NCBI RefSeq assembly: GCF_002846205.1
Contig: NZ_PHKV01000003.1
Coordinates: 310,001-374,000, forward strand
Length of the DNA: 64,000 bases
Source of the DNA: Xanthomonas prunicola
GTDB taxonomy: Bacteria; Pseudomonadota; Gammaproteobacteria; Xanthomonadales; Xanthomonadaceae
Reading direction: 5' to 3'
The translations under genes were made by a program, and so were the position numbers. Positions 53,637 through 63,337 of the stretch are shown in pieces. The notes under the pieces are model-generated. The model had not been told where the DNA came from. It made no database searches and saw nothing but the letters and a program-made list of their open reading frames with translations. Each line of letters starts with the position of its first letter. Position 1 is the stretch's first letter.

Positions 53637-54313
53637 GTGTTTGAATCCAGTTGTGCGATGACAAGAGTCGCCGCCTGTTGCTCGGCAAGACGACGCGAGG
53701 TGCCCTGGCCCTCGGCGCGGGCAGTGGGCTGCTCCAGAATGCAGGCGACGTGGAACTGCTTGGCATGCTCGTCGCCGCTCTCGCTGATCAGAGCGTAATT
53801 AGGCAGCGGCAGTTGGCGCGCCTGCAGCCATTCCTGCAGCCGGGTCTTGGGATCTTTTTCTGCCTTGCCCACCGGCAACGCCGCCAAGGAGGCCTCGAAC
53901 CACGGCAGCACAACCGCACGGCAACCCTCGAAACCGCAGTCCAGGTAGATGGCCGCGACAATCGCTTCGACGGCATCGGCCAGGATCGAATCGCGCCGGT
54001 GACCTCCGGACTTCAACTCGCCGGGACCCAGCGTCAGGCGCTCGCCGAGGTTCAACGTGCGTCCGATCACCGCCAGCGCGCCCTCGCGTACGAGTTCGGC
54101 GCGCGCGCGGGTCAATGCGCCTTCATCGGCCTTGGGCCAACGTTGATACAGCGCCTCGGCGATCAGCAGATTGACGATGCCGTCGCCGAGAAATTCCAGT
54201 CGCTCGTTGTGCGGCGTCCCGGCGCTGCGATGCCGCAGCGCCTGGGCGAGCAGAGCCGGATCGGCGAATGCATGGCCGATCGGATCACCGCGCTGGAAGG
54301 TTCTATTCGACAC
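53633..54313 (-). CDS. rnc: Ribonuclease III
   Basis: This 226-residue protein has the RNase III signature [20 protein letters not shown] (36-55) and a second metal region [18 protein letters not shown], then a double-stranded RNA binding domain ending [14 protein letters not shown]. It cleaves double-stranded rRNA precursors and regulatory RNAs. The start is GTG at 54313, inside the DUF4845 gene (11-base overlap). The G in FLGDG replaces the commoner S. Confidence 0.95.
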   Translation of the reverse strand: MSNRTFQRGDPIGHAFADPALLAQALRHRSAGTPHNERLEFLGDGIVNLLIAEALYQRWPKADEGALTRARAELVREGALAVIGRTLNLGERLTLGPGELKSGGHRRDSILADAVEAIVAAIYLDCGFEGCRAVVLPWFEASLAALPVGKAEKDPKTRLQEWLQARQLPLPNYALISESGDEHAKQFHVACILEQPTARAEGQGTSRRLAEQQAATLVIAQLDSNT

Positions 54314-54680
54314 CGCGCTTCGTCAGATCCTGTGCCGTATCGAACTTGCCCACCACATCCAGATTGCCAACCAACTCGCGGCGCACTTCGTAGTTGACCT
54401 TCATGCGCCAGCCGCCTTCGATACGCTCGAACTTGACGTCTTCTTTCTTGACATTTTCAGAATAGTTGATGTAAAGGCGCTTAAAGAACATGTCCTGCAA
54501 CTTGGACGGATCCATGTCGGCACTGCCAACTTCGTTGGCCAGCCCCTTCATCGACGTACGCACTGCGTAGTATTCCTGATACATCGGAAACAGCTTCATC
54601 CCGATGTACAGGGCAAATCCGACCACCGCCAGCACCACCACGAACGACGTCAACGTCATACCGCTTTGCTTGCGCTTCAT
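54303..54680 (-). CDS. DUF4845 family membrane-anchored protein
   Basis: This 125-residue protein has an N-terminal membrane anchor [19 protein letters not shown] and a soluble domain of about 90 residues. DUF4845 is conserved between lepB and rnc in many proteobacteria but uncharacterised. It overlaps rnc by 11 bases and starts 30 bases after lepB, so it is in the same transcript. Its position suggests a link to protein export or RNA processing. Confidence 0.9.
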   Translation of the reverse strand: MKRKQSGMTLTSFVVVLAVVGFALYIGMKLFPMYQEYYAVRTSMKGLANEVGSADMDPSKLQDMFFKRLYINYSENVKKEDVKFERIEGGWRMKVNYEVRRELVGNLDVVGKFDTAQDLTKRGVE

Positions 54681-54710
54681 TGTGCTTTCCCCGGCACGCC
54701 GTGCGTGCAT

Positions 54711-55511
54711 TTACTGGATGCCCGTCCCGATCCGCGATGGATCGAAACTCCCCTTGCAGAACCACCCTTCGCAATTGAGCCAGATCAGGAACGCCTTGCC
54801 GCGCAGATTGGCTTCCGGCAGAAAGTGCGTCTGGGTCCAGAAACGGCTGTCCTCGCTGTTGTCGCGATTATCCCCCATCACGAAATAGCTGTCCGCCGGC
54901 ACGGTCCAGTCGCCCTGCCCGGCCGGCATGTTGCGGTCCAGCCATTCCAGCACGGTATGCGTGCGGCCCGGCAGGTCCTCGACCAGCAGCGTGGTGCCGG
55001 TCATCTCGGCGCCCTTGCCCTTGCCGATGTACTCGCCCTTGACCGTGTAATGCATCGGCTTGTCGTTGATGTACAGGGTATCGCCATGGAAGCCGATCCT
55101 GTCACCCGGCAGACCCACGACGCGCTTGATCCAGTTCTGATCCGGCGCATGCGGCGGCTTGAACACCACCACGTCGCCGCGCTTGGGCTCGCCGGTGGGA
55201 ATGAACTTGGTATTGGTGATCGGCAGACGGAAACCGTACGCGAACTTGTTGACCAGGATGAAATCGCCAATCAATAGATTGGGCATCATCGAACTGGACG
55301 GAATCTTGTACGGCTCGGCCACGAAGCTGCGCAGGATCAGCACCACCGCCAGCACCGGGAAAAAGGCGCGCGAGTAATCGATGATTGCCGGCTCGCTGTC
55401 CAGCAGACCGGCACGCGCGGCACGGCGCTTGGCCAAAAACAGCGCGTCCAGCAGCCAGATGAAGCCGCTGCCCAGCGTCAGGACAACCAGGATGATTTCA
55501 AACCATTTCAT
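54711..55511 (-). CDS. lepB: Signal peptidase I
   Basis: This 266-residue inner-membrane protease has two N-terminal membrane helices and the catalytic serine in YKIPSSSMMPNL (Ser74). Box D is NWIKRVVGLPGDRI (Lys129, the catalytic base) and the C-terminal box E is FVMGDNRDNSEDSR. It removes signal peptides from exported proteins. An inverted repeat cluster separates it from lepA. Confidence 0.96.
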   Translation of the reverse strand: MKWFEIILVVLTLGSGFIWLLDALFLAKRRAARAGLLDSEPAIIDYSRAFFPVLAVVLILRSFVAEPYKIPSSSMMPNLLIGDFILVNKFAYGFRLPITNTKFIPTGEPKRGDVVVFKPPHAPDQNWIKRVVGLPGDRIGFHGDTLYINDKPMHYTVKGEYIGKGKGAEMTGTTLLVEDLPGRTHTVLEWLDRNMPAGQGDWTVPADSYFVMGDNRDNSEDSRFWTQTHFLPEANLRGKAFLIWLNCEGWFCKGSFDPSRIGTGIQ

Positions 55512-55529
55512 TGATGTTCCTTTCGGAAA

Positions 55530-55613
55530 GGGAATCGAGAATCGAGAATGGGGAATTGGAACAGCAGGAGCACGTGCACCCTTACGATTCCCGATTCCCG
55601 ATTTACCATTCCC
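55530..55613. repeat. Inverted GGGAATC repeat cluster between lepA and lepB
   Basis: GGAATCGAGAATCGAGAATG at the left and CGATTCCCGATTCCCGATTT at the right occupy nearly the whole 104-base gap. Tandem GAATCGA / CGATTCC units on opposite strands would form a hairpin in the polycistronic mRNA. Confidence 0.65.
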
Positions 55614-55615
55614 AG

Positions 55616-57421
55616 CTACTTATCCATCTGCAGCACGGCCAGGAAGGCTTCCTGCGGAATCTCCACGCGGCCGACCTGCTTCATGCGCTTCTTGCCCTCT
55701 TTCTGCTTTTCCAGCAGCTTTTTCTTGCGCGAAACGTCGCCACCATAGCACTTGGCCAACACGTTCTTGCGCATCGCCTTGACCGTGGAGCGCGAGATGA
55801 TTTGCGAGCCGACAGCGGCCTGAATCGCCACGTCGAACATCTGCCGCGGAATCAGGTCTTTCATCTTTTCGCACAGTTCGCGGCCGCGACGATCGGCGTA
55901 GCTGCGGTGCACGATGATACTCAGCGCATCGACCTTGTCGCCGTTGATCAGCGTATCCACACGCACGAACGGGCCTGGGTCGAAACGCAGGAAGTGATAG
56001 TCCAGCGAGGCGTAACCGCGCGAGACCGACTTGAGCTTGTCGAAGAAATCCAGCACCACTTCGGCCATCGGCAATTCGTAGCTGATCTGCACCTGGCTGC
56101 CCAGGTAGTTGATGCCAATCTGGCTGCCGCGCTTTTCTTCGCACAAGGTGATGATGTTGCCGACGTAATCGGGCGGCGTGAGGATATTGGCGCGAATGAT
56201 CGGTTCGCGGATCTCTTCGACGTTGTTCAGCGGCGGCAGCTTGGACGGGTTGTCCATCGGAATCACGCTGCCGTCGGTCTTGAGCACCTCATAGACCACC
56301 GTCGGCGCGGTCGAAATCAGGTTGAGGTTGTACTCGCGCTCCAGCCGTTCCTGCACGATTTCCATGTGCAGCATGCCGAGGAAGCCGCAGCGAAAGCCGA
56401 AGCCCATCGCCTCGGAGCTTTCCGGCTCGAAGCGCAGCGCGGCATCATTCAGGCGTAGCTTGTCCAGCGCTTCGCGCAGGTCCGGGTAATCCTCGGCATC
56501 GACCGGGAACAGGCCGGCGAACACGCGCGGCTGCATTTCCTGGAACCCGGGCAACGCATGCGGCGCCGGGTCTGCGGCCAGGGTCAAGGTGTCGCCGACC
56601 GGCGCGCCATGCACGTCCTTGATGGAGGCGTTGATCCAGCCCACTTCGCCAGCACCCAGCGCGGGCAATTCCTTGCGCTTGGGCGTGAACACGCCGACCT
56701 TGTCGACCAGATGCGTGCGGCCGGTGGACATCACCAGGATCTTGCTGCCCGGCTTGATCTCGCCCTGCATCACGCGCACCAGCGAGACCACGCCGAGGTA
56801 GTTGTCGAACCAGGAATCGATGATCAGCGCCTGCAGCTTGTCGGTGTCGCGCGGCTTCGGCGGCGGGATGCGATGCACGATCGCTTCCAGCACCAGATCG
56901 ATATTCAGACCGGTCTTGGCGCTCACAGCTACCGCGTCTTCGGCATCGATGCCGATCACCGCTTCGATCTCGGCCTTTGCGCGGTCGACATCGGCGGTGG
57001 GCAGGTCGATCTTGTTGAGCACCGGCACCACTTCCAGGCCCTGCTCCACCGCGGTGTAGCAATTGGCCACCGACTGCGCTTCCACGCCCTGCGCCGCATC
57101 CACCACCAGCAGCGCGCCTTCGCACGCGGCCAGCGAGCGGCTGACTTCATAGGAGAAGTCGACGTGCCCGGGGGTGTCGATGAAGTTCAGGTGGTAGACC
57201 TGCCCGTCCTTTGCCGTATACGGCAAGGATACCGACTGGGCCTTGATGGTGATGCCGCGTTCGCGCTCGATCGGGTTGGAGTCCAGGACCTGGGCCTCCA
57301 TCTCGCGCGCCTGCAGGCCGCCGCACAGCTGGATGATCCGGTCGGCCAGGGTGGATTTGCCGTGGTCGACGTGGGCAATGATGGAGAAGTTGCGGATGTT
57401 CCGCATTGAATCAGAGGACAT
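55616..57421 (-). CDS. lepA: Elongation factor 4 (back-translocase)
   Basis: This 601-residue translational GTPase has the P-loop AHVDHGKS (15-22), switch [14 protein letters not shown], and the LepA-specific C-terminal domain ending [18 protein letters not shown]. It acts on stalled ribosomes. It is the first gene of the lep block downstream of mucD. A second Met (MRNIRNFS) five residues in is an alternative start. Confidence 0.96.
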   Translation of the reverse strand: MSSDSMRNIRNFSIIAHVDHGKSTLADRIIQLCGGLQAREMEAQVLDSNPIERERGITIKAQSVSLPYTAKDGQVYHLNFIDTPGHVDFSYEVSRSLAACEGALLVVDAAQGVEAQSVANCYTAVEQGLEVVPVLNKIDLPTADVDRAKAEIEAVIGIDAEDAVAVSAKTGLNIDLVLEAIVHRIPPPKPRDTDKLQALIIDSWFDNYLGVVSLVRVMQGEIKPGSKILVMSTGRTHLVDKVGVFTPKRKELPALGAGEVGWINASIKDVHGAPVGDTLTLAADPAPHALPGFQEMQPRVFAGLFPVDAEDYPDLREALDKLRLNDAALRFEPESSEAMGFGFRCGFLGMLHMEIVQERLEREYNLNLISTAPTVVYEVLKTDGSVIPMDNPSKLPPLNNVEEIREPIIRANILTPPDYVGNIITLCEEKRGSQIGINYLGSQVQISYELPMAEVVLDFFDKLKSVSRGYASLDYHFLRFDPGPFVRVDTLINGDKVDALSIIVHRSYADRRGRELCEKMKDLIPRQMFDVAIQAAVGSQIISRSTVKAMRKNVLAKCYGGDVSRKKKLLEKQKEGKKRMKQVGRVEIPQEAFLAVLQMDK

Positions 57422-57494
57422 TGAGGTGGGCGCCGGCGGTGCCGTCGTCAGGGTAACGCAGCATTATCGCACGGTCGGCCCCTCTGGGGCCGGA

Positions 57495-57590
57495 GATTGG
57501 GGAATCTGGATTCGGGAATCGGAAAAGTCAGGCGGGCTATTGCCTCGCGGAGCCGCTCTTGCCATTCCCGATTCCCGATTCTCCATTCCC
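57495..57590. repeat. Inverted GGGAATC repeat cluster between mucD and lepA
   Basis: GATTGGGGAATCTGGATTCG on the left and ATTCCCGATTCCCGATTCTC on the right, separated by about 40 bases, form the third clear copy of the family, filling the 173-base gap. Confidence 0.65.
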
Positions 57591-57594
57591 TCCG

Positions 57595-59181
57595 TTAGCC
57601 GCCGGCCTTCAAGGCCACATAGCTGGTCGCCTTGCCGTCGGTGACCAGCAGCATGACCACGTCGCCCTTCTTGTAGCTGGACAGGGCGCGGTTGAGTTCG
57701 GCGACGCTGCCGACCTTGGTCCGGCCGACACGGGCGATGATCAGGCCCGGCGACAGCGGCGGCTGGGTGCTGCGTGCCGCCGCGCCGGTCACCGAGGCGA
57801 TGCGCACGCCCTCGCCCGCTTCCAGACCCAGGCGGCTGCGCTCGGCAGCGGTCAGGTCGGCGACTTGCAGGCCGAGCAATTCCACGCTGGCCGGGGCACT
57901 GGGCTTGGCCTCATCGGCCGCAGTGCGCGGCGCGGCGCTCTCGCCGCCATCCTGCAGCGGTGCGAGGGTGACCGTCACCTTGCGCGGCTTGCCGTCGCGC
58001 AACACATCCAGGGTGACCTTGGAGCCCGGCGCCATCAACCCGATCATCGGCGGCAGATCGCTGGCGACATCGATCGGCTTGCCATTGACCGCGCGGATCA
58101 CATCGCCGACTTCGACGCCGGCCTTGCCCGCCGGACTGCCGGCCGGGATATCGTTGACTAGGGCACCACGGCTGTCCGGCAAGCCCAGGCCTTGCGCCTT
58201 GAGCGAGTCGATCGGGCCGACCTGCACGCCCAGCATGCCGCGACTCACATGGCCGGTGGCCTTGATCTGCTCGGCCGCACTGAAGGCCAGGTCGATCGGA
58301 ATCGCAAAGCTAATGCCCATATAGCCGCCGGAAGCCGAGAAGATCTGTGAATTGATGCCGACCACTTCACCACGTGTATTGAGCAGCGGGCCGCCGGAAT
58401 TACCCTGATTGATCGCCACGTCGGTCTGGATGAAGGGGACATAGCGCTGGTCGGCGTAGGGATTACTGCGGCCGGTGGCGCTGACGATGCCGGCGGTGAC
58501 CGAATGATCCAGGCCGAACGGCGAGCCGATCGCTACCACCCACTGTCCCGGCTTGAGCGTGTTCGAATCGCCCAGGCGCACGGTCGGCAGGCCCTTGGCG
58601 TCGATCTTCAGCAGCGCCACGTCGTATTGCTCATCGCTACCTACCACCTTGGCCTTGAACTCGCGGCGATCGGTGAGCTTGACGGTGACTTCGCTGGCGC
58701 CATCGACCACGTGGTGATTGGTCAGCACATAGCCATCGGCGGAAATAATGAAGCCCGAGCCCATCGACTTTCCGGCAATACCGCCGTCGTCATCGCCCTG
58801 CCCCGGACCACCCGGCCCCTGGCGCGGCCCACCCGGCATCTGAAAATCCGGGCCGAAGAAGCGGCGGAAGAATTCCGGCATCTGATCGTCATCAGGCATC
58901 GCACCGCCACCACGACCACCCGGGCCACTGCGCTGCTGACGCGCCATGGCGTCCTTGCGGGTGATCGTGGTTTCGATATTGACCACGCCCGGGCCGACCT
59001 GCTCGACCAGATTGGTGAAGTCCGGCAGCCCGGCCACCAGCTGTGGCGCTGGTGTGGTACTGCGATTGGCGGCAATCGGGGCGACGTCCTTGGCAGCGGG
59101 TGCGGGCTGCTGCGCGCAGGCGGCCAGCGGCAGGGTCATGGCGATCAGGCCGAACATCTGGGTGCGGATGCGATGGTTCAT
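57595..59181 (-). CDS. mucD: Periplasmic serine protease MucD/DegP-like (lipobox variant)
   Basis: This 528-residue Do-family protease has a signal peptide with lipobox LAAC (Cys22). The trypsin-like domain has His157 in TNHHVVDGA, Asp187 in YDVALL and Ser262 in NQGNSGGPLLN, followed by two PDZ domains. A Gly/Pro-rich loop (GPGGPGQGDDDGG) precedes the catalytic domain. It degrades misfolded envelope proteins; Xanthomonas mucD follows rpoE and rseA. The lipobox suggests membrane anchoring, unlike soluble E. coli DegP. A GGAGG site precedes the ATG at 59181. Confidence 0.92.
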   Translation of the reverse strand: MNHRIRTQMFGLIAMTLPLAACAQQPAPAAKDVAPIAANRSTTPAPQLVAGLPDFTNLVEQVGPGVVNIETTITRKDAMARQQRSGPGGRGGGAMPDDDQMPEFFRRFFGPDFQMPGGPRQGPGGPGQGDDDGGIAGKSMGSGFIISADGYVLTNHHVVDGASEVTVKLTDRREFKAKVVGSDEQYDVALLKIDAKGLPTVRLGDSNTLKPGQWVVAIGSPFGLDHSVTAGIVSATGRSNPYADQRYVPFIQTDVAINQGNSGGPLLNTRGEVVGINSQIFSASGGYMGISFAIPIDLAFSAAEQIKATGHVSRGMLGVQVGPIDSLKAQGLGLPDSRGALVNDIPAGSPAGKAGVEVGDVIRAVNGKPIDVASDLPPMIGLMAPGSKVTLDVLRDGKPRKVTVTLAPLQDGGESAAPRTAADEAKPSAPASVELLGLQVADLTAAERSRLGLEAGEGVRIASVTGAAARSTQPPLSPGLIIARVGRTKVGSVAELNRALSSYKKGDVVMLLVTDGKATSYVALKAGG

Positions 59182-59290
59182 CAGGTTGCCTCCGATGGCA
59201 GGGCGACAGGGGGCGGAACCCGCGTAGCAACACGGGCCCGGCACGATAACGGGAAGGAGAATGCCGAACGGATGAAGACCGGCGACAGGG

Positions 59291-60190
59291 TCAGTTCTGC
59301 GGGACCTGCACCGGCAATGGCCGGCTCGGCGCCGGGCTGGCGACCGTCTGTGGGGCCGGTTCAAACGGATAGAACGCCGTGCCGGGGCGGCTCTGGCGGA
59401 AACTGGCGTTCAGCGGGCTCTCGCCAGCCCCGGACAAGGCCGCGCGCGGCCACGGGCGCGCCTGCAGCGTGGTGTCCGGATGCGTGAACGGATTGGACGA
59501 CGCAGCCACAACGGCGGATGACGCGGCCGCGGGGGCCGGTGCAGGAGCCGCTGCAGCCACCATGCGGGTCGGCGCCTGCTGCTGACGCGCAGCCGCACTG
59601 CGTGCGACTTGTTGATTGCGCGTTGCCGCACCGCGGCGTGTGGATGCCAGCGCAGCGGCAGGCACGGCTGCAGCGAGCGCCCCCACCTCATCCGGCGTTC
59701 CCGGACTCGGTGCGGCCGGCGCCTTCGGTGGCACAGGTCTCTGCGGCGCTTGCGATGCAGGCGGAAGCTGGGCCGCGGTCGCGTACACAGGGGTGTCGGC
59801 ACCGGGCGCTGCCGTTTGGGGCAGGCGCTCGCGCGCCATGAACAACGCAATCGCCGCGACCGACGCCGCAATCGCCGCGCCGCCGGCCCAGCGCCAGCGT
59901 GCGCCTGGGCGAGCCGCAGGCTGCGCTTGCGGGGCCGGCTCCTCGGCGATGGAGCTGCGCACACGCGCCGCGAAATCCAGCGGTGCCGGCGCACTGGCCG
60001 CACCGCGCAGCACATCGCCGCACAACTGCCAACGCTCGTGGCAGCCGGCCAATTCTTCGTCGTGGGCCAAACGGCGCAGCAAAAAGCGCGACTCGTCGGC
60101 ACTCAATTCGCCGTCGACCAGCGCAGACAGCTGCTGGCGATAGTGAAGCTCGAACTTGTCGGTGGTGGACATGTCGGGGTTATGGCTCAT
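59291..60190 (-). CDS. rseA: Anti-sigma-E factor RseA
   Basis: This 299-residue protein has a cytoplasmic anti-sigma domain (LSALVDGELSADESRFLLRR, 21-40), one membrane helix at 101-118 and a long Pro/Ala-rich periplasmic tail (120-299). It holds RpoE until regulated proteolysis releases it. The start overlaps the rpoE stop (ATGA). The long low-complexity tail is much larger than in E. coli RseA and may respond to different signals. Confidence 0.9.
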   Translation of the reverse strand: MSHNPDMSTTDKFELHYRQQLSALVDGELSADESRFLLRRLAHDEELAGCHERWQLCGDVLRGAASAPAPLDFAARVRSSIAEEPAPQAQPAARPGARWRWAGGAAIAASVAAIALFMARERLPQTAAPGADTPVYATAAQLPPASQAPQRPVPPKAPAAPSPGTPDEVGALAAAVPAAALASTRRGAATRNQQVARSAAARQQQAPTRMVAAAAPAPAPAAASSAVVAASSNPFTHPDTTLQARPWPRAALSGAGESPLNASFRQSRPGTAFYPFEPAPQTVASPAPSRPLPVQVPQN

Positions 60191-60807
60191 ACACGGTGTC
60201 GCTCACGGGTAGCGCTCTCGGTCTCCAGCAGAGGCCGCAGCTCGATGTCGATGGCCTCGCGCGCCCGGAAGATGCGCGAGCGCACCGTTCCGATCGGGCA
60301 ATCCATCTTTCGCGCGATGTCCTCATAGCTCAGCCCTTCCACCTCGCGCAGGGTGATGGCCGACCGAAGTTCTTCCGGCAGAGCTTGGACCGCGCGCATC
60401 ACCGTTTGTTCCAGCTCCTGTCGCATCAATTCGCGCTCCGGGGTGTCGGTGTCGCGCAACCGGGTTGCTCCATCGAATTGCTCGGCATCGCTGATTTCGA
60501 TGTCGTCGGTGGGCGGGCGGCGGTTGTGCGCAACCAGATGGTTCTTGGCAGTGTTGACGGCAATGCGGTGCAGCCACGTATAGAACTGGGCGTCGCCACG
60601 AAAACTGTTGATCGCGCGGTAGGCGCGCACAAAGGTGTCCTGGGCAACGTCCTGGCATTCGCTCCAGTCGGCGATGTAGCGCCCGATCAACGCAACGATC
60701 CGATGCTGGTATTTGCGCACCAGCACATCGAACGCCGCGCTTTCGCCGCGCTGCACACGCCGGACCAGTTCCAGGTCCAGCTCCTGAGGTGTATCGACTT
60801 CGGCCAT
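60187..60807 (-). CDS. rpoE: RNA polymerase sigma factor RpoE (AlgU-type)
   Basis: This 206-residue sigma-E starts MAEVDTPQELDLELVRRVQR, with region 2 (ADWSECQDVAQDTFVRAYRA) and region 4 (LPEELRSAITLREVEGLSYE, then IARKMDCPIGTVRSRI). It controls the envelope stress response in xanthomonads. The longer open frame upstream lacks homology. The promoter at 60847-60873 matches a sigma-E site, implying autoregulation. Confidence 0.95.
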   Translation of the reverse strand: MAEVDTPQELDLELVRRVQRGESAAFDVLVRKYQHRIVALIGRYIADWSECQDVAQDTFVRAYRAINSFRGDAQFYTWLHRIAVNTAKNHLVAHNRRPPTDDIEISDAEQFDGATRLRDTDTPERELMRQELEQTVMRAVQALPEELRSAITLREVEGLSYEDIARKMDCPIGTVRSRIFRAREAIDIELRPLLETESATRERHRV

Positions 60808-60846
60808 GTCGGGCCGCACTCCTGTCAGCCCACCGAAGTCGGGCAA

Positions 60847-60873
60847 TGAGACCGCCATTGAAAAGAAAAGTTC
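60847..60873 (-). promoter_or_regulatory. Sigma-E-type autoregulatory promoter of rpoE
   Basis: On the minus strand GAACTT (60873-60868) is followed after 16 bases by TCTCA (60851-60847), close to the sigma-E consensus GAACTT-N16-TCTGA. The predicted start is about 35 bases upstream of the rpoE ATG. It fits the known autoregulation of rpoE-rseA-mucD operons. Confidence 0.75.
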
Positions 60874-61042
60874 ACACCGATCCGTACGACCGTCACGCAT
60901 CAGGGTAGCGGCACCGATGCACCGCTGACGACGCCGCGCCGAAGCACGCATCTCCCCTGTCGACAGGTATGGGTATTTGACGTGAAGGAAACAACCTCTG
61001 GATGATAACGACCTTTCCTTATATTGCCGGACGGCCAGACGC

Positions 61043-63124
61043 ATGCTTCCAGGTTTCGACGGGCTCCGATTCAGCCACTGGCAGGCCGACCTGCGCGAGG
61101 ACGGCGTGCTCGTGCTCAGCCTCGATCGCCAGGGCGCACCGGTCAATGCATTCTCGCAGGAGGTGCTGCTGGAATTGGGCGCACTGGTTGAGCGCCTGGC
61201 ACTGGATCCGCCAAGGGGCGTGGTGCTGCGCTCGGGCAAGGCAAATGGCTTCATCGCCGGTGCCGATCTGAAGGAATTCCAGGAATTCGATCGCAAGGGC
61301 ACCGTCAACGACGCGATCCATCGGGGCCAGCAGGTTTTTCAGAAGCTGGCTGAACTGCCCTGCCCCACCGTCGCGGCGATCCATGGCTTCTGCATGGGTG
61401 GCGGCACCGAGATCGCGCTGGCATGCCGCTACCGCGTGGCCTCTGACGATGGCAGCACCCGCATCGGGTTGCCGGAAACCAAGCTCGGCATCTTTCCCGG
61501 CTGGGGCGGCAGCGCCCGCTTGCCGCGCCTGATCGGTGCGCCGGCCGCGATGGATCTGATGCTCACCGGCCGCACCGTCTCGGCCAAGGCCGCGCGCGCA
61601 ATGGGTCTGGTCGACAAGGTCGCCGCGCCTGCCGTGCTGGTGGATGTGGCAGCCAGTCTGGCGCTTTCCGGCACTACGCGTGCGTTCAAGCAGCGCGCAA
61701 CTGCATGGGCGACCAATACCTTGCTGGCGCGCAAAGTGCTGGCACCGCAGATGCGCAAGCAAGTGGCGCGCAAGGCGCGCAAGGAGCATTACCCGGCGCC
61801 GTATGCGTTGATCAATGTGTGGGAGCGGGCGGGCGGTAGCGGTATCCAGGCCCGCCTGGCGGCCGAGCGCAAGGCAGTGGTCAAGCTCGCCAGCACCCCG
61901 ACTGCGCGCAACCTGATTCGCATTTTCTTCCTGACCGAACGTCTGAAAGCGCTGGGCGGCAAGGATGCAGCCGGCGCAGCAACGGCGCCGATTCGCCATG
62001 TGCATGTGATCGGCGCTGGTGTGATGGGCGGCGATATCGCGGCGTGGGCGGCTTACAAGGGCTTCGAGGTCACGTTGCAGGACCGCGAGCAGCGTTTTAT
62101 CGATACGGCGCTGACACGTGGTGGCGAGCTGTTCGCCAAGCGCGTCAAAGACGACGCCAAGCGGCCGGTAGTGGCGGCGCGTCTGCGCGGCGACCTGGCC
62201 GGTGCGGGTGTGACCCAGGCCGATCTGGTGATCGAAGCGATCGTCGAAAACCCGCAGGCCAAGCGCGACCTGTATCAATCGATCGAGCCGCAGCTCAAGC
62301 CGGATGCATTGTTGACCACCAACACCTCGTCGATTCCGCTGACCGAATTGCGCGGCCACATCCAGCGCCCGGCGCAATTCGCCGGCCTGCATTACTTCAA
62401 CCCGGTGGCGATGATGCCGCTGGTGGAAATCGTGCAGCACGACGGGCTGGATCCGGCCAACGTGGCGCGCCTGGCGGCGTTCTGCAAGGCGCTGGACAAG
62501 TTCCCGGTGCCGGTGGCCGGCACCCCGGGTTTCCTGGTCAATCGGGTGCTGTTCCCGTATCTGCTCGAAGCGGCCACCGCGTATGCGGAGGGCATTCCGG
62601 GACCGGTGCTGGACAAGACTGCGGTCAGGTTCGGCATGCCGATGGGGCCGATCGAGTTGATCGACACGGTAGGGCTGGACGTCGCAGCCGGCGTGGGCGC
62701 GGAGTTGGCGCCGTTCCTGCACCTGCCGATTCCGGCAGCGCTGGCCACCGTGGAAGCCGGCAAGCGCGGCAAGAAAGACGGCCAGGGCCTGTACAAGTGG
62801 GAGAACGGGCGCGCGGTTAAACCCGAGGTTGCCAGCGGCTATACCGCGCCTGCGGATCTGGAAGATCGCTTGATCCTGCCGCTGCTCAACGAAGCGGTGG
62901 CATGCCTGCACGACGGCGTGGTGGCCGACGCAGACCTGCTCGATGCCGGCGTCATCTTTGGCACCGGCTTCGCGCCCTTCCGCGGCGGCCCGATCCAGCA
63001 CATCCGCAGCGTCGGTGCAGACGCGCTGCTGGAACGTCTGCAGGCGCTGCACGCGCGCTATGGCGAACGTTTCGCACCGCGCCCGGGTTGGGACTCACCG
63101 TTGTTGCGGGAGGCTGTGGTGTAA
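61043..63124 (+). CDS. Fused enoyl-CoA hydratase/3-hydroxyacyl-CoA dehydrogenase (FadJ/FadB-like)
   Basis: This 693-residue protein has an enoyl-CoA hydratase domain (1-190; NGFIAGADLKEFQEF, HGFCMGGGTEIALACRYRVA) joined to a hydroxyacyl-CoA dehydrogenase (about 315-690; VIGAGVMGGDIAAWAA, LHYFNPVAMMPLVEIV, GTGFAPFRGGPIQH). It performs two beta-oxidation steps. It lacks an adjacent FadA thiolase. A strong terminator follows. It is divergent from rpoE. Confidence 0.92.
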   Translation: MLPGFDGLRFSHWQADLREDGVLVLSLDRQGAPVNAFSQEVLLELGALVERLALDPPRGVVLRSGKANGFIAGADLKEFQEFDRKGTVNDAIHRGQQVFQKLAELPCPTVAAIHGFCMGGGTEIALACRYRVASDDGSTRIGLPETKLGIFPGWGGSARLPRLIGAPAAMDLMLTGRTVSAKAARAMGLVDKVAAPAVLVDVAASLALSGTTRAFKQRATAWATNTLLARKVLAPQMRKQVARKARKEHYPAPYALINVWERAGGSGIQARLAAERKAVVKLASTPTARNLIRIFFLTERLKALGGKDAAGAATAPIRHVHVIGAGVMGGDIAAWAAYKGFEVTLQDREQRFIDTALTRGGELFAKRVKDDAKRPVVAARLRGDLAGAGVTQADLVIEAIVENPQAKRDLYQSIEPQLKPDALLTTNTSSIPLTELRGHIQRPAQFAGLHYFNPVAMMPLVEIVQHDGLDPANVARLAAFCKALDKFPVPVAGTPGFLVNRVLFPYLLEAATAYAEGIPGPVLDKTAVRFGMPMGPIELIDTVGLDVAAGVGAELAPFLHLPIPAALATVEAGKRGKKDGQGLYKWENGRAVKPEVASGYTAPADLEDRLILPLLNEAVACLHDGVVADADLLDAGVIFGTGFAPFRGGPIQHIRSVGADALLERLQALHARYGERFAPRPGWDSPLLREAVV

Positions 63125-63160
63125 GGCCAGCGGCCATTTATCGACAGAGTTTGATTTGCA

Positions 63161-63189
63161 AGAAGGCTGCCGTTGGCAGCCTTCTTTTT
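63161..63189 (+). terminator. Intrinsic terminator after the beta-oxidation gene
   Basis: AGAAGGCTGCC pairs with GGCAGCCTTCT (11 bp) around GTT, followed by TTTT. Confidence 0.92.
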
Positions 63190-63337
63190 GCCTGGGGCGG
63201 CAACTTGCAGATGTTGGCAACTATGACTTCGTGGTCGGAAGCAATGTAGATATGGGCGGCAGGGCCAGACCCTTGCTGTTGCTTGTGCAGGTCCAAACGC
63301 GCTAATTCGATGCCCTGCCGACCTGCACTGCCAGCTG

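Noticed and set aside
61019..63052. A 677-codon open frame on the opposite strand of the FadJ-like gene
   Set aside because: It is the antisense shadow of a GC-rich gene, with His/Arg/Gln-rich composition and no motif; the plus-strand frame has clear domains.
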